A stretch of 27,590 nucleotides of DNA, taken from CAG-170 sp022779365. Its GTDB lineage: Bacteria; Bacillota; Clostridia; Oscillospirales; Oscillospiraceae. The position numbers and the translations under genes were made by a program. Positions 7,431 to 15,142 of this stretch are shown piece by piece; position 1 is the stretch's first letter; every line of letters starts with the position of its first letter. The stretch is taken from the NCBI GenBank assembly GCA_022779365.1, contig JALFSI010000001.1, forward strand, positions 1 to 27,590. The letters run 5' to 3'. Below the pieces are notes generated by a model. That model was not told the DNA's origin and searched no databases. It was given only the letters and a program-made list of their open reading frames with translations.

Positions 7431-8501
7431 TTACCGGCGGCGCGTTTGCTGCGCGACCGGGGCTTCAAAATAGAGTGGGACGGAGCACAAAACCGTACCG
7501 TCTACCAGCACGTCAGCGTGACCGGCAAAGCCCGGCAGGACGGGTGCAAACGCATACTGCGGTGCGAACACACGCACCTGCGCGCGCTCCCCTGCCGAAA
7601 GCGGCAGCGTGACGGGCGACGCGGTGCACAGCCAGACATATTCCTGCGCGCCGCCGAACACCGGCACGCGCGTAAGACGCTCTCCAGCCCGCAGCAGCGG
7701 GCACGGCGTGTACGCTGCAAACGCAAAATCGAGCAGCGCCGTGTGGTCGCGCCAGTCGTCCGGGTCGCCGATGGTGACGCAAATGACCTCCCAGCCGTCC
7801 CGCTGCGCGCTGCTGACGAGCACGCGCCCGGCTTTTTTCGTGTAGCCGGTCTTAACACCCGTCGCGCCGGGATAGCGCCAGAGTAATTTATTATGGTTCG
7901 TCAGCGCACGCCCGCCGATCGTAATGGTTTTTGTGCCGACGATGCGGCGAAGATCCGCATTTTTCAGCGCCGCGCACGCAAGGCGCGCAAGGTCGCGGGC
8001 AGTTGAATAGTGTGTGTCCGCATCCAGCCCATGCGGGTTTTCAAAATGCGTCCCGCGCAGACCAAGCTCCGCCGCGCGGCGGTTCATCTTCTCGGCAAAT
8101 GCCGGGATGCTGCCCGCTGAATAAATGGCGAGCGCTGCGGCGGCGTCGTTGCCGGAGCGCAGCATCATGCCATACAGCAGCGCCTCGACCGTGAGCTTCT
8201 CCCCGGCGGTCAGCGCCAGAGACGAGCCTTCGACCCCGACCGCCTCCGCCGGGACGGTGACGATGTCCTGAAGGTCGCACTGTTCACAGATAATCAGCGC
8301 GGTCATGATCTTGGTCGTGCTGGCGATCAGGCTGCGCGCGTCAGCGTTTTTCTCGTACAAAACGCGCCCCGTTGCGGCGTCCACCAGCACAGCGCTGTGC
8401 GCAGAATCGTCCGGCGCGGCGGCATGGCAAGCGCCGCAAAGAAGCAGCGCGGCAGCGGCGGCTGCCGCTGCCGTTTGTAAAACCGTTCGTTTCAAATCCA
8501 T
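7431..8501 (-). CDS. D-alanyl-D-alanine carboxypeptidase (peptidase S11, DacF-like)
   Basis: A 356-residue penicillin-binding protein that trims the terminal D-Ala from peptidoglycan stem peptides outside the cell. An alanine/leucine-rich signal peptide ends near HAAA. All three active-site motifs are present (counted from the GTG one codon upstream): STTK with Ser62 and Lys65, SGN at 117-119 and KTG at 218-220. The C-terminal part is shorter than in enzymes with a full membrane anchor and no clear amphipathic anchor helix is visible. The start is GTG at 8504 or ATG at 8501; neither has a good Shine-Dalgarno, and a GC-rich hairpin covers the start. The position right after ytfJ supports a DacF-like, possibly sporulation-linked role, by inference. 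Confidence 0.92.
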   Translation of the reverse strand: MDLKRTVLQTAAAAAAAALLLCGACHAAAPDDSAHSAVLVDAATGRVLYEKNADARSLIASTTKIMTALIICEQCDLQDIVTVPAEAVGVEGSSLALTAGEKLTVEALLYGMMLRSGNDAAAALAIYSAGSIPAFAEKMNRRAAELGLRGTHFENPHGLDADTHYSTARDLARLACAALKNADLRRIVGTKTITIGGRALTNHNKLLWRYPGATGVKTGYTKKAGRVLVSSAQRDGWEVICVTIGDPDDWRDHTALLDFAFAAYTPCPLLRAGERLTRVPVFGGAQEYVWLCTASPVTLPLSAGERAQVRVFAPQYAFAPVLPGFAGHADVLVDGTVLCSVPLYFEAPVAQQTRRR

Positions 8502-8526
8502 CACCCGGCGTAGCTTTTGCCGGGTG
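8502..8526 (-). promoter_or_regulatory. Hairpin at the carboxypeptidase start codon
   Basis: Perfect 8-bp GC-rich stem (8502-8509 with 8519-8526, 9-nt loop) filling most of the gap between ytfJ and the carboxypeptidase gene. Its 3' arm ends on the GTG codon directly before the ATG. No T-run follows, so a terminator is unlikely; an effect on translation start is possible. Confidence 0.5.
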
Positions 8527-8534
8527 CGGGCGGA

Positions 8535-8945
8535 TTATTCCGCAGACGCTTCCTGCTGCTTTGCCGCCTTGCGGGAGGCAAGGAAATCATCCGCCTTGTC
8601 GAGAAGATCCGGCAGCAGCTCGATGAGGCGGTCTACCGACGTAGAGGCGGGCTCTGCAATGGGCAGCATCCGCACATTTTCGCCCCGGATGACGAGAAAC
8701 GCCACCGGCGTGATGGTCACGCCCGCGCCCGCGCCGCCGCCAAAGGCATTGTCGCGTCCCGCGGGGTAATTTTTGGTTGCGAAATCGCTCCCGCCGCCGC
8801 CATAGCCGATGGAGACCTTGGTCACGGGGATAATGGTCACACCGTCCGGCGTAGTGATAGGCGCGCCGACAACAGTGTTGACGTCAATCATTTCGCGGAT
8901 CTTGCTCATGGTATCGCCGAGCATTTCAGACAGAGGGTGGTTCAT
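8535..8945 (-). CDS. ytfJ: GerW/YtfJ-family sporulation protein
   Basis: A protein of about 136 residues. The core VNTVVGAPITTPDGVTIIPVTKVSIGYGGGGSDF, the following glycine-rich GGGAGAGVTITPVAFLVI and the PASTSVDRLIELLPDL segment match the YtfJ (GerW) family. In Bacillus subtilis the family member is made in the forespore and is needed for germination with some nutrients, so its presence points to a spore former. Several starts are possible (8978, 8954, 8945). 8945 is chosen because Bacillus homologues begin at the equivalent of MNHPLSEM and because AGAAAGG lies 11 nt upstream. It overlaps the end of the DUF2953 gene, the same neighbour order as ytfI-ytfJ in Bacillus. Confidence 0.88.
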   Translation of the reverse strand: MNHPLSEMLGDTMSKIREMIDVNTVVGAPITTPDGVTIIPVTKVSIGYGGGGSDFATKNYPAGRDNAFGGGAGAGVTITPVAFLVIRGENVRMLPIAEPASTSVDRLIELLPDLLDKADDFLASRKAAKQQEASAE

Positions 8946-9552
8946 GTTCTGCATCGCCTTTCTTTTTATTGGATACAATTCTCAAAAATCCGAGTCCCGC
9001 GCGGATGCCGAGGGCAAGCGCGCGCCCGATGGTGATCGTGAGTACTATGCGCCCTTCCACGCGCAGCTTATCCTCCTGTGGGGCAAAGCGCGGCTCGATC
9101 CGGCGCTTTTGGATGACAAAAAGCTGATCCAGCAGCGGTGTGATGCTGCCGATGACCGCCCACGCACGCCCGTAGGCGATGGCGTTTTTCGCAGGGTCGT
9201 CGCCGCCAAAATGGACAAACAGCGTGAGGACCTCCACGCGCAGCTTGCGCCGCAGGTCGCCGAGCGTCTGCACGCCGAGCTGAAGCAGTGCGCGCAGCTC
9301 CTTCGGGTCGCCGGAGAACAGCGGCTTTTTCGGCGCTGCTGCCGGTTTTTGTGCCGGTTTTTTCGCGGCGGGCTGCTTCTTTTTCTGCTTTTTGGGCTTT
9401 TTCGGTTTGGACGGCAGAATGCGCACGCGGATGAAACCGATCTTGATCGCCAGCCGCACCTCGCCGTCAAAGCCCACGTCCACACCGACCAGGATGCAGC
9501 CGATAAAGTCAAGCACCGCCAGCACGAGCAGTACGATCATCCACCAACTCAT
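8926..9552 (-). CDS. DUF2953-domain membrane protein (YtfI-like)
   Basis: A 208-residue protein of unknown function. Residues 1-25 form one hydrophobic membrane segment, followed by a beta-rich stretch (VGFDGEVRLAIKIGFIRVRIL), then an unusually basic Lys/Pro/Ala-rich linker (residues 48-78), and a C-terminal region with VHFGGDDPAKNAIAYGRAWAVIG and EGRIVLTITIGRALALGI, which are DUF2953 hallmarks. It is regularly found just upstream of ytfJ in spore formers, as here, so a role in sporulation or the spore envelope is plausible but not shown. Its ATG overlaps the scpB stop (ATGA). Confidence 0.85.
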   Translation of the reverse strand: MSWWMIVLLVLAVLDFIGCILVGVDVGFDGEVRLAIKIGFIRVRILPSKPKKPKKQKKKQPAAKKPAQKPAAAPKKPLFSGDPKELRALLQLGVQTLGDLRRKLRVEVLTLFVHFGGDDPAKNAIAYGRAWAVIGSITPLLDQLFVIQKRRIEPRFAPQEDKLRVEGRIVLTITIGRALALGIRAGLGFLRIVSNKKKGDAEHEPPSV

Positions 9553-10136
9553 TCGGCAGCCTCTCCCTCCTGCGCGGCGGGCGCTTCGCTCATGTCAAGC
9601 TGAAGCTGTTGGCGGCTGCGCAGATCGGTCAGCTCGACCTCCGGCAGCTCATCCAGCGACGAAAGCCCGAACACGCGCAGAAAATCCGGCGTGGTGCGAT
9701 ATAAGATCGGGCGGCCGGGCACATTCAATCGCCCGTCCTCGCAGATGAGCTTTTTCGTCAGCAGCGCGCTGACAGAATACGCGCTGTCCACACCGCGGAT
9801 CTGCTCAATGTAGGCTTTGGTAGTGGGCTGATAGTACGCAACGATCGTCAGCGTTTCGAGCTGCGACTGCGAGAGCTTGGGCGGCTTGCGCGTCTCGAGC
9901 GTTTTGGTGACGAATGACGCCTGCTCCGAGGCGGAGCACATCTGGTACGCGTCCTCCAGCCGGACGATGCGGATGCCGCTGCGGTTGTAAGAAAGGCTGT
10001 CCATAAGCGCCTTTGCCTCACGCTCGAGCTCGTCGGCATCGATCTCCAGCGACTGGGCAAGGCGCGCGATGCTCACCGGCTCGCCCGCGGCGAAGAGCAC
10101 CGCCATCAGCGTCCGCTGCAATTCAGTTTGTTCCAC
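9549..10136 (-). CDS. scpB: Segregation and condensation protein B
   Basis: A 195-residue subunit that joins ScpA and SMC in the condensin complex organising and segregating the chromosome. It has two winged-helix domains, with the family motifs LFAAGEPVS, LSQSQLETLTIVAYYQP and IRGVDSAYSVSALLTKKLI, then GRPILYRTTPDFLRVFGL. The start is GTG at 10136 with GGAGG 7 nt upstream, 11 bp after the scpA stop, so the two partners are translated from one message. The last 20 residues are a loose Ala/Glu-rich tail. Confidence 0.97.
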   Translation of the reverse strand: MEQTELQRTLMAVLFAAGEPVSIARLAQSLEIDADELEREAKALMDSLSYNRSGIRIVRLEDAYQMCSASEQASFVTKTLETRKPPKLSQSQLETLTIVAYYQPTTKAYIEQIRGVDSAYSVSALLTKKLICEDGRLNVPGRPILYRTTPDFLRVFGLSSLDELPEVELTDLRSRQQLQLDMSEAPAAQEGEAAE

Positions 10137-10147
10137 GCCGCCGCCTC

Positions 10148-10939
10148 CTATTCGTGCGCGACCGTCTCCTCCGGCATTTGCAGGTAGGTCACATCGACCT
10201 CGCCGCCGTCGGATTGCTCGACCGCGATGGATTTAAGTTTACATAATTCAAGAACAGCCAGAAACGTCGCTACGATCTCCGACCGGCTCTTGCTGCCGCG
10301 AAACAGCGACAGGAATTTGCATACGCCGTGCGAAATGAGTCGCTTTAAGAGCTGCGCCGCCTTCTGCGTGACGGAGTACGGCTCAGAGCCGACGATGCCC
10401 GCGAAATTCGACACCGGCGGTGGCAGCAGCCGCCCGCTGCGCTCCTGCATGGCGGCAAACGCGTCGAGCAGGTCCTGCGGCTCGTGGCGGTAGCGGTAGG
10501 TATTGTCGCGCGAGTACGGCTCAGGCTGCTTGCAGAACAGCCCCGCGCCCACGCCGTTGCGCTCCGACATCCACGAAAACGCGGGCGCGAGCGCCTCGTA
10601 CGCCTGCTTGCGCTGGCGCTGCTCGAGGGATTGGATGAGCAGCTCCATTTCGCTCATCGCCTCCTCCTGTTCGGCGGCGGAAAGCAGCATTTTAGTTTTG
10701 ATGAGCATGAGGTGCGACGCCATGGCGGTAAATTCGCTGGCGATCTCCACGTCCATGCGCTTCATTTCGTCCAGATACGCCAGATACTGCTCCAGGATGG
10801 CGGAGATGCTGACGTCCTGAATTTCGATCTTGTTCTTGCTCAAAAGCAGAAAGATGACGTCCAGCGGACCGTCAAAATCCTCCGGCGTTTCAGCACGCGT
10901 GTGGACGACGCCCTCCAGATGGTAGCGCGGTTGTTCCAT
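10148..10939 (-). CDS. scpA: Segregation and condensation protein A
   Basis: A 263-residue kleisin subunit of the SMC-ScpA-ScpB condensin. The N-terminal signature DFDGPLDVIFLLLSKNKIEIQDV is the SMC-neck-binding region; the helical ScpB-binding middle follows (EFTAMASHLMLIKTKMLL), and the C-terminal winged helix (GSKSRSEIVATFLAVLELCKL) contacts the SMC head. Length is normal for the family. It lies between the M50 protease gene (8 bp upstream) and scpB. The Shine-Dalgarno is weak, so translation may depend on the upstream gene. Confidence 0.97.
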   Translation of the reverse strand: MEQPRYHLEGVVHTRAETPEDFDGPLDVIFLLLSKNKIEIQDVSISAILEQYLAYLDEMKRMDVEIASEFTAMASHLMLIKTKMLLSAAEQEEAMSEMELLIQSLEQRQRKQAYEALAPAFSWMSERNGVGAGLFCKQPEPYSRDNTYRYRHEPQDLLDAFAAMQERSGRLLPPPVSNFAGIVGSEPYSVTQKAAQLLKRLISHGVCKFLSLFRGSKSRSEIVATFLAVLELCKLKSIAVEQSDGGEVDVTYLQMPEETVAHE

Positions 10940-10948
10940 GAAATGATC

Positions 10949-11641
10949 CTACATCAGGCACTTGAGCGTCAGTGTAAACGCCCAACTGCCGCCTTTCGTC
11001 AAGAGATCCAGCAGCCCCTCGCGTAAAAACGTCAGCGGAGTGTCCAGAACGTTGGTCAGAAGCAAAATTGCCAGCAGCGCCATGCCGTAGCGCTCGTAGC
11101 GCATGAGCTTGTCATAGGCGCGCGCGGGCAGCAGCGCAAAGAGCACCTTCGAGCCGTCGAGCGGTGGGATGGGAAAAACATTGAACACCGCCAGACCCGC
11201 GCTGATAAGCTGTACACAATATAAAAATGTGAGCACATACGAAAGCCACGCCGCCGCCTTCACATAGTACACGGCGGCAAGTGCCATGTACAGCACCACC
11301 GCGATATACGCCAGCAGCACATTGGCAAGCGGACCGGCAAGAGCCGTGATCGCCATACCGGCTTTCGGGTTCTTGAAGTTGCGCATATCCACCGGCACAG
11401 GCTTTGCCCAACCGAAGTGGACGACCGCCATCATCACAAGACCGACGAGGTCAATGTGCCGCAGCGGGTTGAGCGTCAGCCGCCCCGCGCGCTTCGCAGT
11501 GGGGTCGCCGAGCAGATACGCGGCGTAGCCGTGGCACGTCTCATGAAACGTGATGCACAAAAGCGAGGCGCAGACGATCAGCGCCGTCTGGATGACGGAG
11601 TCAAAATCAAGCTGCTGCACCCAGGTGATGAATTTATCCAA
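10949..11641 (-). CDS. Site-2 protease family membrane metalloprotease (M50)
   Basis: A 230-residue polytopic membrane protein. The zinc-binding HETCH motif is at residues 33-37 inside the first membrane helix, and the third ligand site NVFPIPPLDGSKVL (Asp162) lies in a later helix. AGPLANVLLAY around residue 102 and other hydrophobic stretches complete the compact core of the YwhC/FtsH-like S2P group without a PDZ domain. These proteases cleave substrates inside the membrane; the substrate is unknown. It is very commonly found directly upstream of scpA in Firmicutes. The only suitable start is TTG at 11641, 9 nt after GAGG. It is probably the first gene of the scpAB operon, although no clear promoter is visible. 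Confidence 0.92.
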   Translation of the reverse strand: MDKFITWVQQLDFDSVIQTALIVCASLLCITFHETCHGYAAYLLGDPTAKRAGRLTLNPLRHIDLVGLVMMAVVHFGWAKPVPVDMRNFKNPKAGMAITALAGPLANVLLAYIAVVLYMALAAVYYVKAAAWLSYVLTFLYCVQLISAGLAVFNVFPIPPLDGSKVLFALLPARAYDKLMRYERYGMALLAILLLTNVLDTPLTFLREGLLDLLTKGGSWAFTLTLKCLM

Positions 11642-11665
11642 GCGTTGTTCCCTCTTTGAGCATTT

Positions 11666-11937
11666 GCGTCAGTTGACAAGGGCACACGCGGTTTTTCGCG
11701 GGGCAAAACACCGTCTGGCTGCGTTATTCTCGTTGGCGGGCGTCAGCCCGCCTGCCTCGGCTGCCTTGCCAGCCGCCGTTTATCCTCCGCGAAAAACTCC
11801 GAAGGACTTGCCGGCACGGCTGGGGCGCTGCCTGCAAGGCAGAGGACGCAGGCTTGCTGCCGCAAGTCAAGGACGATAACGCCGCAGGCGGCGTTCCAGC
11901 CGCGCCCGCAAGCGTGTGTGCTCTTGTCAGCTGACGC
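11666..11937. repeat. 272-bp element with terminal inverted repeats (MITE-like)
   Basis: The gap between engB and the M50 gene holds a 272-bp block bounded by 22-bp inverted ends: 11666-11687 and 11916-11937 match at 20 of 22 positions. Inside are several perfect stems: 11735-11741 with 11746-11752, 11828-11833 with 11837-11842, and 11878-11885 with 11888-11895. A short open frame covers part of the minus strand but has no known domain. TTT flanks both ends and could be a small target duplication. This layout resembles a miniature inverted-repeat element or a dispersed structured repeat; copy number cannot be judged from one window. Confidence 0.6.
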
Positions 11938-11978
11938 TTTGTTTATTTTAGCACAAAATATCCGGCTTGGCAACGTAG

Positions 11979-12003
11979 AAAAAGGGAGCGGCGCACCGCT
12001 CCC
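11979..12003 (-). terminator. Intrinsic terminator of the lon-engB operon
   Basis: Perfect 8-bp GC-rich stem (11984-11991 with 11996-12003), 4-nt loop, then TTTTTC in the direction of transcription. It starts 9 bp past the engB stop codon. Confidence 0.93.
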
Positions 12004-12012
12004 CTATTTCGT

Positions 12013-12594
12013 TTATGCGTCTTGCGTAATAAACCCAAGCAGCGCGTCGCGCCCTGTGCCGTTCTGCGCCGAAAACGGGATAAGCTCCACGGTATCGGGC
12101 AGCCCCAGTGTCTGGCGGATGCAGGCAAGATTGGGCTCTATTTCGCTTTTTTTCAGCTTGTCCATCTTGTTTGCCACCACGACGAAGGGCTTGCCGCTGC
12201 CAAGAAACCAGTTTGCCATCACCACATCGTTTTCCGTGGGCTTATGCCGCGCATCCACGAGCAGCACGCCGCGCGTGAGCGTGTCGTCAGCGGCAAAATA
12301 CTTTTCCATCAGCTTTGCCCAGCGCTCTTTTTCACGCAGGGGCACTTTGGCGTAGCCGTAGCCCGGCAGATCGACGAGATAAAGCGCCTTGTCGATGCAG
12401 AAAAAGTTGATATGCGTCGTTTTTCCGGGCGACTCACCCACGCGGGCGAAATTTTTGCGCCGCAGCAGGCAGTTGATGACCGAGGATTTGCCGACGTTGG
12501 ACTTGCCCGCAAAGGCGATCTGCGGCAGAGCGTCCTTGGGACACTCCGCGACAGAGACGCAGGAGCGGATAAATTCCGCGTTGTGCAGATTCAT
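12013..12594 (-). CDS. yihA: Ribosome biogenesis GTPase YsxC/YihA (EngB)
   Basis: A 193-residue GTPase needed for late assembly of the 50S subunit. G1 is GKSNVGKSS (30-38), G2 includes Thr60, G3 is DLPG (75-78) with the family-specific GYGYAKV after it, G4 is NKMD (142-145) and FSAQNGTG serves as G5. Length is typical. The ATG is preceded by GAGGG at 8 nt and starts 10 bp after the lon stop. Lon followed by ysxC is a conserved pair in Firmicutes, including Bacillus subtilis, and the terminator follows at once. Confidence 0.97.
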   Translation of the reverse strand: MNLHNAEFIRSCVSVAECPKDALPQIAFAGKSNVGKSSVINCLLRRKNFARVGESPGKTTHINFFCIDKALYLVDLPGYGYAKVPLREKERWAKLMEKYFAADDTLTRGVLLVDARHKPTENDVVMANWFLGSGKPFVVVANKMDKLKKSEIEPNLACIRQTLGLPDTVELIPFSAQNGTGRDALLGFITQDA

Positions 12595-12604
12595 ACACGC
12601 GCCC

Positions 12605-15025
12605 TCACTGGCGGATGCCCGGCTTCTGGCGGGACGGTTTTTTCGGCGGGATGAACGCGGGCGCTTCCGGCTTGTCCTCCGGCTGCGCCGCGGGCAGGAC
12701 CGACAGATCCAGCGCCGTTTCGATCACCGTGTCCACATGGCGCACAGGGATAAAGTTGAGCGCCTGCCGCACGGTGGGGTCGATCTCCGCGAGATCCTTT
12801 TCGTTCGCTGCCGGGATGATGACGGTATGCACGCCGTGGCGCAGCGCCGCCATCGTCTTTTCGCGCAACCCGCCGATGGGCAGCACTCTGCCGCGAATCG
12901 AAATTTCGCCCGTCATGGCGACATCGCGCCGCACGGGCGCGCCGGTGAGCGCGGAGACGATCGCCGTGCAGACCGTGATACCGGCGGACGGACCATCCTT
13001 GGGGATCGCGCCCTCCGGGAAATGGACGTGGATGTCCTTCGTCTTATAAAAGTCGGGCGCGAGGTGATACTGCGCCGTGCGCGAACGGATATAGCTCATG
13101 GCGGCGTAGACGGACTCCTTCATCACGTCGCCGAGGTTGCCGGTCAGCTCGAGCTTTCCCGTGCCGTCCACCACGTTGACCTCGACCTCCAGCGTCTCGC
13201 CGCCGACCGCTGTCCAGGCAAGCCCGGTGACAAGTCCGACGGTGTCGCCCGCGGGCAGCTCGTCCGGCAGGAATTTGCGCGGACCGAGAAGCTGATCGAG
13301 ATTTGCACCGTTTATGCGGATGCGCTTGGGCGCGTTATCCTCCACGAGGCGCATGGCGCACTTGCGGCAGACCGCCGCCAGCTCGCGCTCCAGATTGCGC
13401 ACGCCGGATTCGCGGGTATAGCAGGTGATGATCTCGCGGATGGCGTCATCCGACAGGTGCACCACGCCCTTCGGAATGCCGTGGCGCGCAAGCTGCTTGG
13501 GCAGCAGGTGGCGCTTGGCGATCTGCAGCTTTTCTTCGTCTGTATACGAGCCGAGCTCGATGACCTCCATGCGGTCAAGGAGCGCGCGCGGGACGGTGTC
13601 CAGCGTGTTGGCGGTGGCGATGAACATACACTCGTGCAGATCAAACGGCACTTCGAGATAGTGGTCGCGGAACGTGGCGTTCTGCTCCGCGTCCAGCACC
13701 TCCAGCAGCGCGGATGCGGGGTCGCCGCGATAGTCGCCGCCGAGCTTGTCGATCTCGTCGAGCACGAGCAGTGCGTTTTTAGACTTTGCCTGCGCGATGC
13801 CGGACAGGATACGACCGGGCATTGCGCCGATATACGTCTTGCGGTGACCGCGAATTTCCGCCTCATCGTGCACGCCGCCGAGCGAAATGCGGGCGTAATT
13901 GCGCCGCAGCGCGCGGGCGATGCTCAGTGCAATGGACGTTTTGCCGACGCCCGGAGGTCCGACGAGGCACAAAATTTGCCCCGGCAGCTCCGGCGCGAGC
14001 TGGCGCACAGCAAGCGTTTCGAGAATGCGCTGCTTGACCTTATCCAGCCCAAAATGGTCGGCGTCGAGAATGCGCGCGGCGGCGCGAACATTCAGCCGCT
14101 CCTGCGTGCGCTTGTTCCACGGCAGCTCCAGCACAAAATCGAGATAATTGCGCAGCAGTGCCGCCTCCGGCGAGGTGGACGGCTGCTTTGAGAGCCTGCG
14201 GCATTCGCCCAGCAGCTTTTCCTCCGTTTCTTCCGGCAGCTTCAGCGCGCGAATGCGGCGGCTGTAATCATCGCCGGTCTCGTCCGCATCCCCGTCGCCC
14301 AGCTCCTCGTGGATGGCGTGGAGCTGCTCGCGCAGGTAATACTCGCGCTGGTTTTTATCCACACGCTGCTGCACCTTTTCGGAAATTTCGTTTTCAAGAT
14401 TCAAAATATCCAGCTCTTTGGCAAGATACACCGACGCCTGCTCCAGACGGCGTACGGGATGGAGCTGCTCGAGCAGCTTCTGCTTTTCCTGATAGGAAAA
14501 CGAGGCGTTCTGCCCGACAAAATCGGCAAGATAGCCCGGTCGCGTGTTTTCATACAGGTCAGGCATGGCGTCCGAGAGGTTTTTCGCCGCCAGATCGACG
14601 AACTGATCGAGCTGTGCGAGCGTCTGGCGCATGAGCGCCTGCGTTTTGGGCAGGTTTTCGTTCGCAGGCTGCTCCGGCAGCGCGATGACGCGCGCAAACA
14701 GATACGGCTCTGTGTGCACCACATCCAAAAGCCGAGCGCGCGTGACACCCTCGACCAGAATGCGCATATTGCTGCCCGGCAGACGCAGCACCTGCCGGAT
14801 GACTGCCACCGTGCCGACCTCATAGAGATCGCTGCGCGCGGGGTCGTCCTTCTGCGCGTCCTTCTGCGCAACGAGGAAGATGCGCTGATCCTCGCGCATG
14901 GCTTCCTCCACCGCACGGGCGGACTTTTTGCGTCCCACGTCAAAATGCGTCAGCATATTCGGGAACACGCACAGCCCCCGCAGCGCCAGCACCGGCAGCA
15001 CGGACGGACGTTCAAAATCGTACAT
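12605..15025 (-). CDS. lon: ATP-dependent protease Lon
   Basis: An 806-residue cytoplasmic AAA+ serine protease that degrades damaged and regulatory proteins. The N-terminal substrate-recognition domain begins LPVLALRGLCVFPNM; a coiled-coil middle (KNQREYYLREQLHAIHEELG) follows; the AAA+ module has Walker A GPPGVGKT (356-363) and Walker B LDEID (422-426). The C-terminal protease domain has the catalytic Ser680 in KDGPSAG and Lys723 in the GGLREK segment. The C-terminus continues about 20 residues past the usual end as a basic, proline-rich tail. GGGAG lies upstream of the ATG. An extended -10 promoter stands about 40 bp before the gene, next to clpX. Confidence 0.98.
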   Translation of the reverse strand: MYDFERPSVLPVLALRGLCVFPNMLTHFDVGRKKSARAVEEAMREDQRIFLVAQKDAQKDDPARSDLYEVGTVAVIRQVLRLPGSNMRILVEGVTRARLLDVVHTEPYLFARVIALPEQPANENLPKTQALMRQTLAQLDQFVDLAAKNLSDAMPDLYENTRPGYLADFVGQNASFSYQEKQKLLEQLHPVRRLEQASVYLAKELDILNLENEISEKVQQRVDKNQREYYLREQLHAIHEELGDGDADETGDDYSRRIRALKLPEETEEKLLGECRRLSKQPSTSPEAALLRNYLDFVLELPWNKRTQERLNVRAAARILDADHFGLDKVKQRILETLAVRQLAPELPGQILCLVGPPGVGKTSIALSIARALRRNYARISLGGVHDEAEIRGHRKTYIGAMPGRILSGIAQAKSKNALLVLDEIDKLGGDYRGDPASALLEVLDAEQNATFRDHYLEVPFDLHECMFIATANTLDTVPRALLDRMEVIELGSYTDEEKLQIAKRHLLPKQLARHGIPKGVVHLSDDAIREIITCYTRESGVRNLERELAAVCRKCAMRLVEDNAPKRIRINGANLDQLLGPRKFLPDELPAGDTVGLVTGLAWTAVGGETLEVEVNVVDGTGKLELTGNLGDVMKESVYAAMSYIRSRTAQYHLAPDFYKTKDIHVHFPEGAIPKDGPSAGITVCTAIVSALTGAPVRRDVAMTGEISIRGRVLPIGGLREKTMAALRHGVHTVIIPAANEKDLAEIDPTVRQALNFIPVRHVDTVIETALDLSVLPAAQPEDKPEAPAFIPPKKPSRQKPGIRQ

Positions 15026-15065
15026 TTTATAACACTCCCTTCAAGGAGATTCGGGATTTTCTGCT

Positions 15066-15074
15066 AGTATAACA
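15066..15074 (-). promoter_or_regulatory. Extended -10 promoter of lon
   Basis: TGTTATACT on the minus strand (15074-15066) combines the extended TG motif with a 5-of-6 -10 box. No convincing -35 box is found at the right distance. Transcription would begin near 15059, leaving a leader of about 34 nt that carries the ribosome binding site. Confidence 0.55.
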
Positions 15075-15086
15075 GGTAAATATGAC

Positions 15087-15133
15087 AAAAGTAATAAGCA
15101 ACGGTGAAAAATACACGGCTGCTTATTACTTTT
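15087..15133 (-). terminator. AT-rich 14-bp stem-loop between clpX and lon
   Basis: Arms 15087-15100 and 15120-15133 are perfectly complementary, with a 19-nt loop. It begins 9 bp past the clpX stop and its 3' arm ends in TTACTTTTGTCATATTT on the transcribed sense, giving a terminator-like U-rich end. The stem is AT-rich, so termination may be partial, letting some tig-clpP-clpX transcripts continue into lon. Confidence 0.65.
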
Positions 15134-15142
15134 GAGACTGGT

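Noticed and set aside
11743..11973. 76-codon minus-strand frame inside the inverted-repeat element
   Set aside because: No ribosome binding site or known domain; it crosses the right terminal repeat, and dense hairpins explain the sequence better than coding does.
12389..14191. 600-codon open frame on the plus strand opposite lon
   Set aside because: It is antisense to the well-supported lon gene. Its translation is rich in Arg, His and Ala with no recognisable domain, as expected for the opposite strand of GC-rich coding DNA. The same applies to the long plus-strand frames over ispH-S1 (1960-2931), clpX (15104-16384) and tig (17036-18520).
15074..15090. Possible CtsR operator at the lon promoter
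   Set aside because: Two half-sites loosely resembling GGTCAAA can be drawn, but the spacing is short by two bases and each half has mismatches. Not enough to call.
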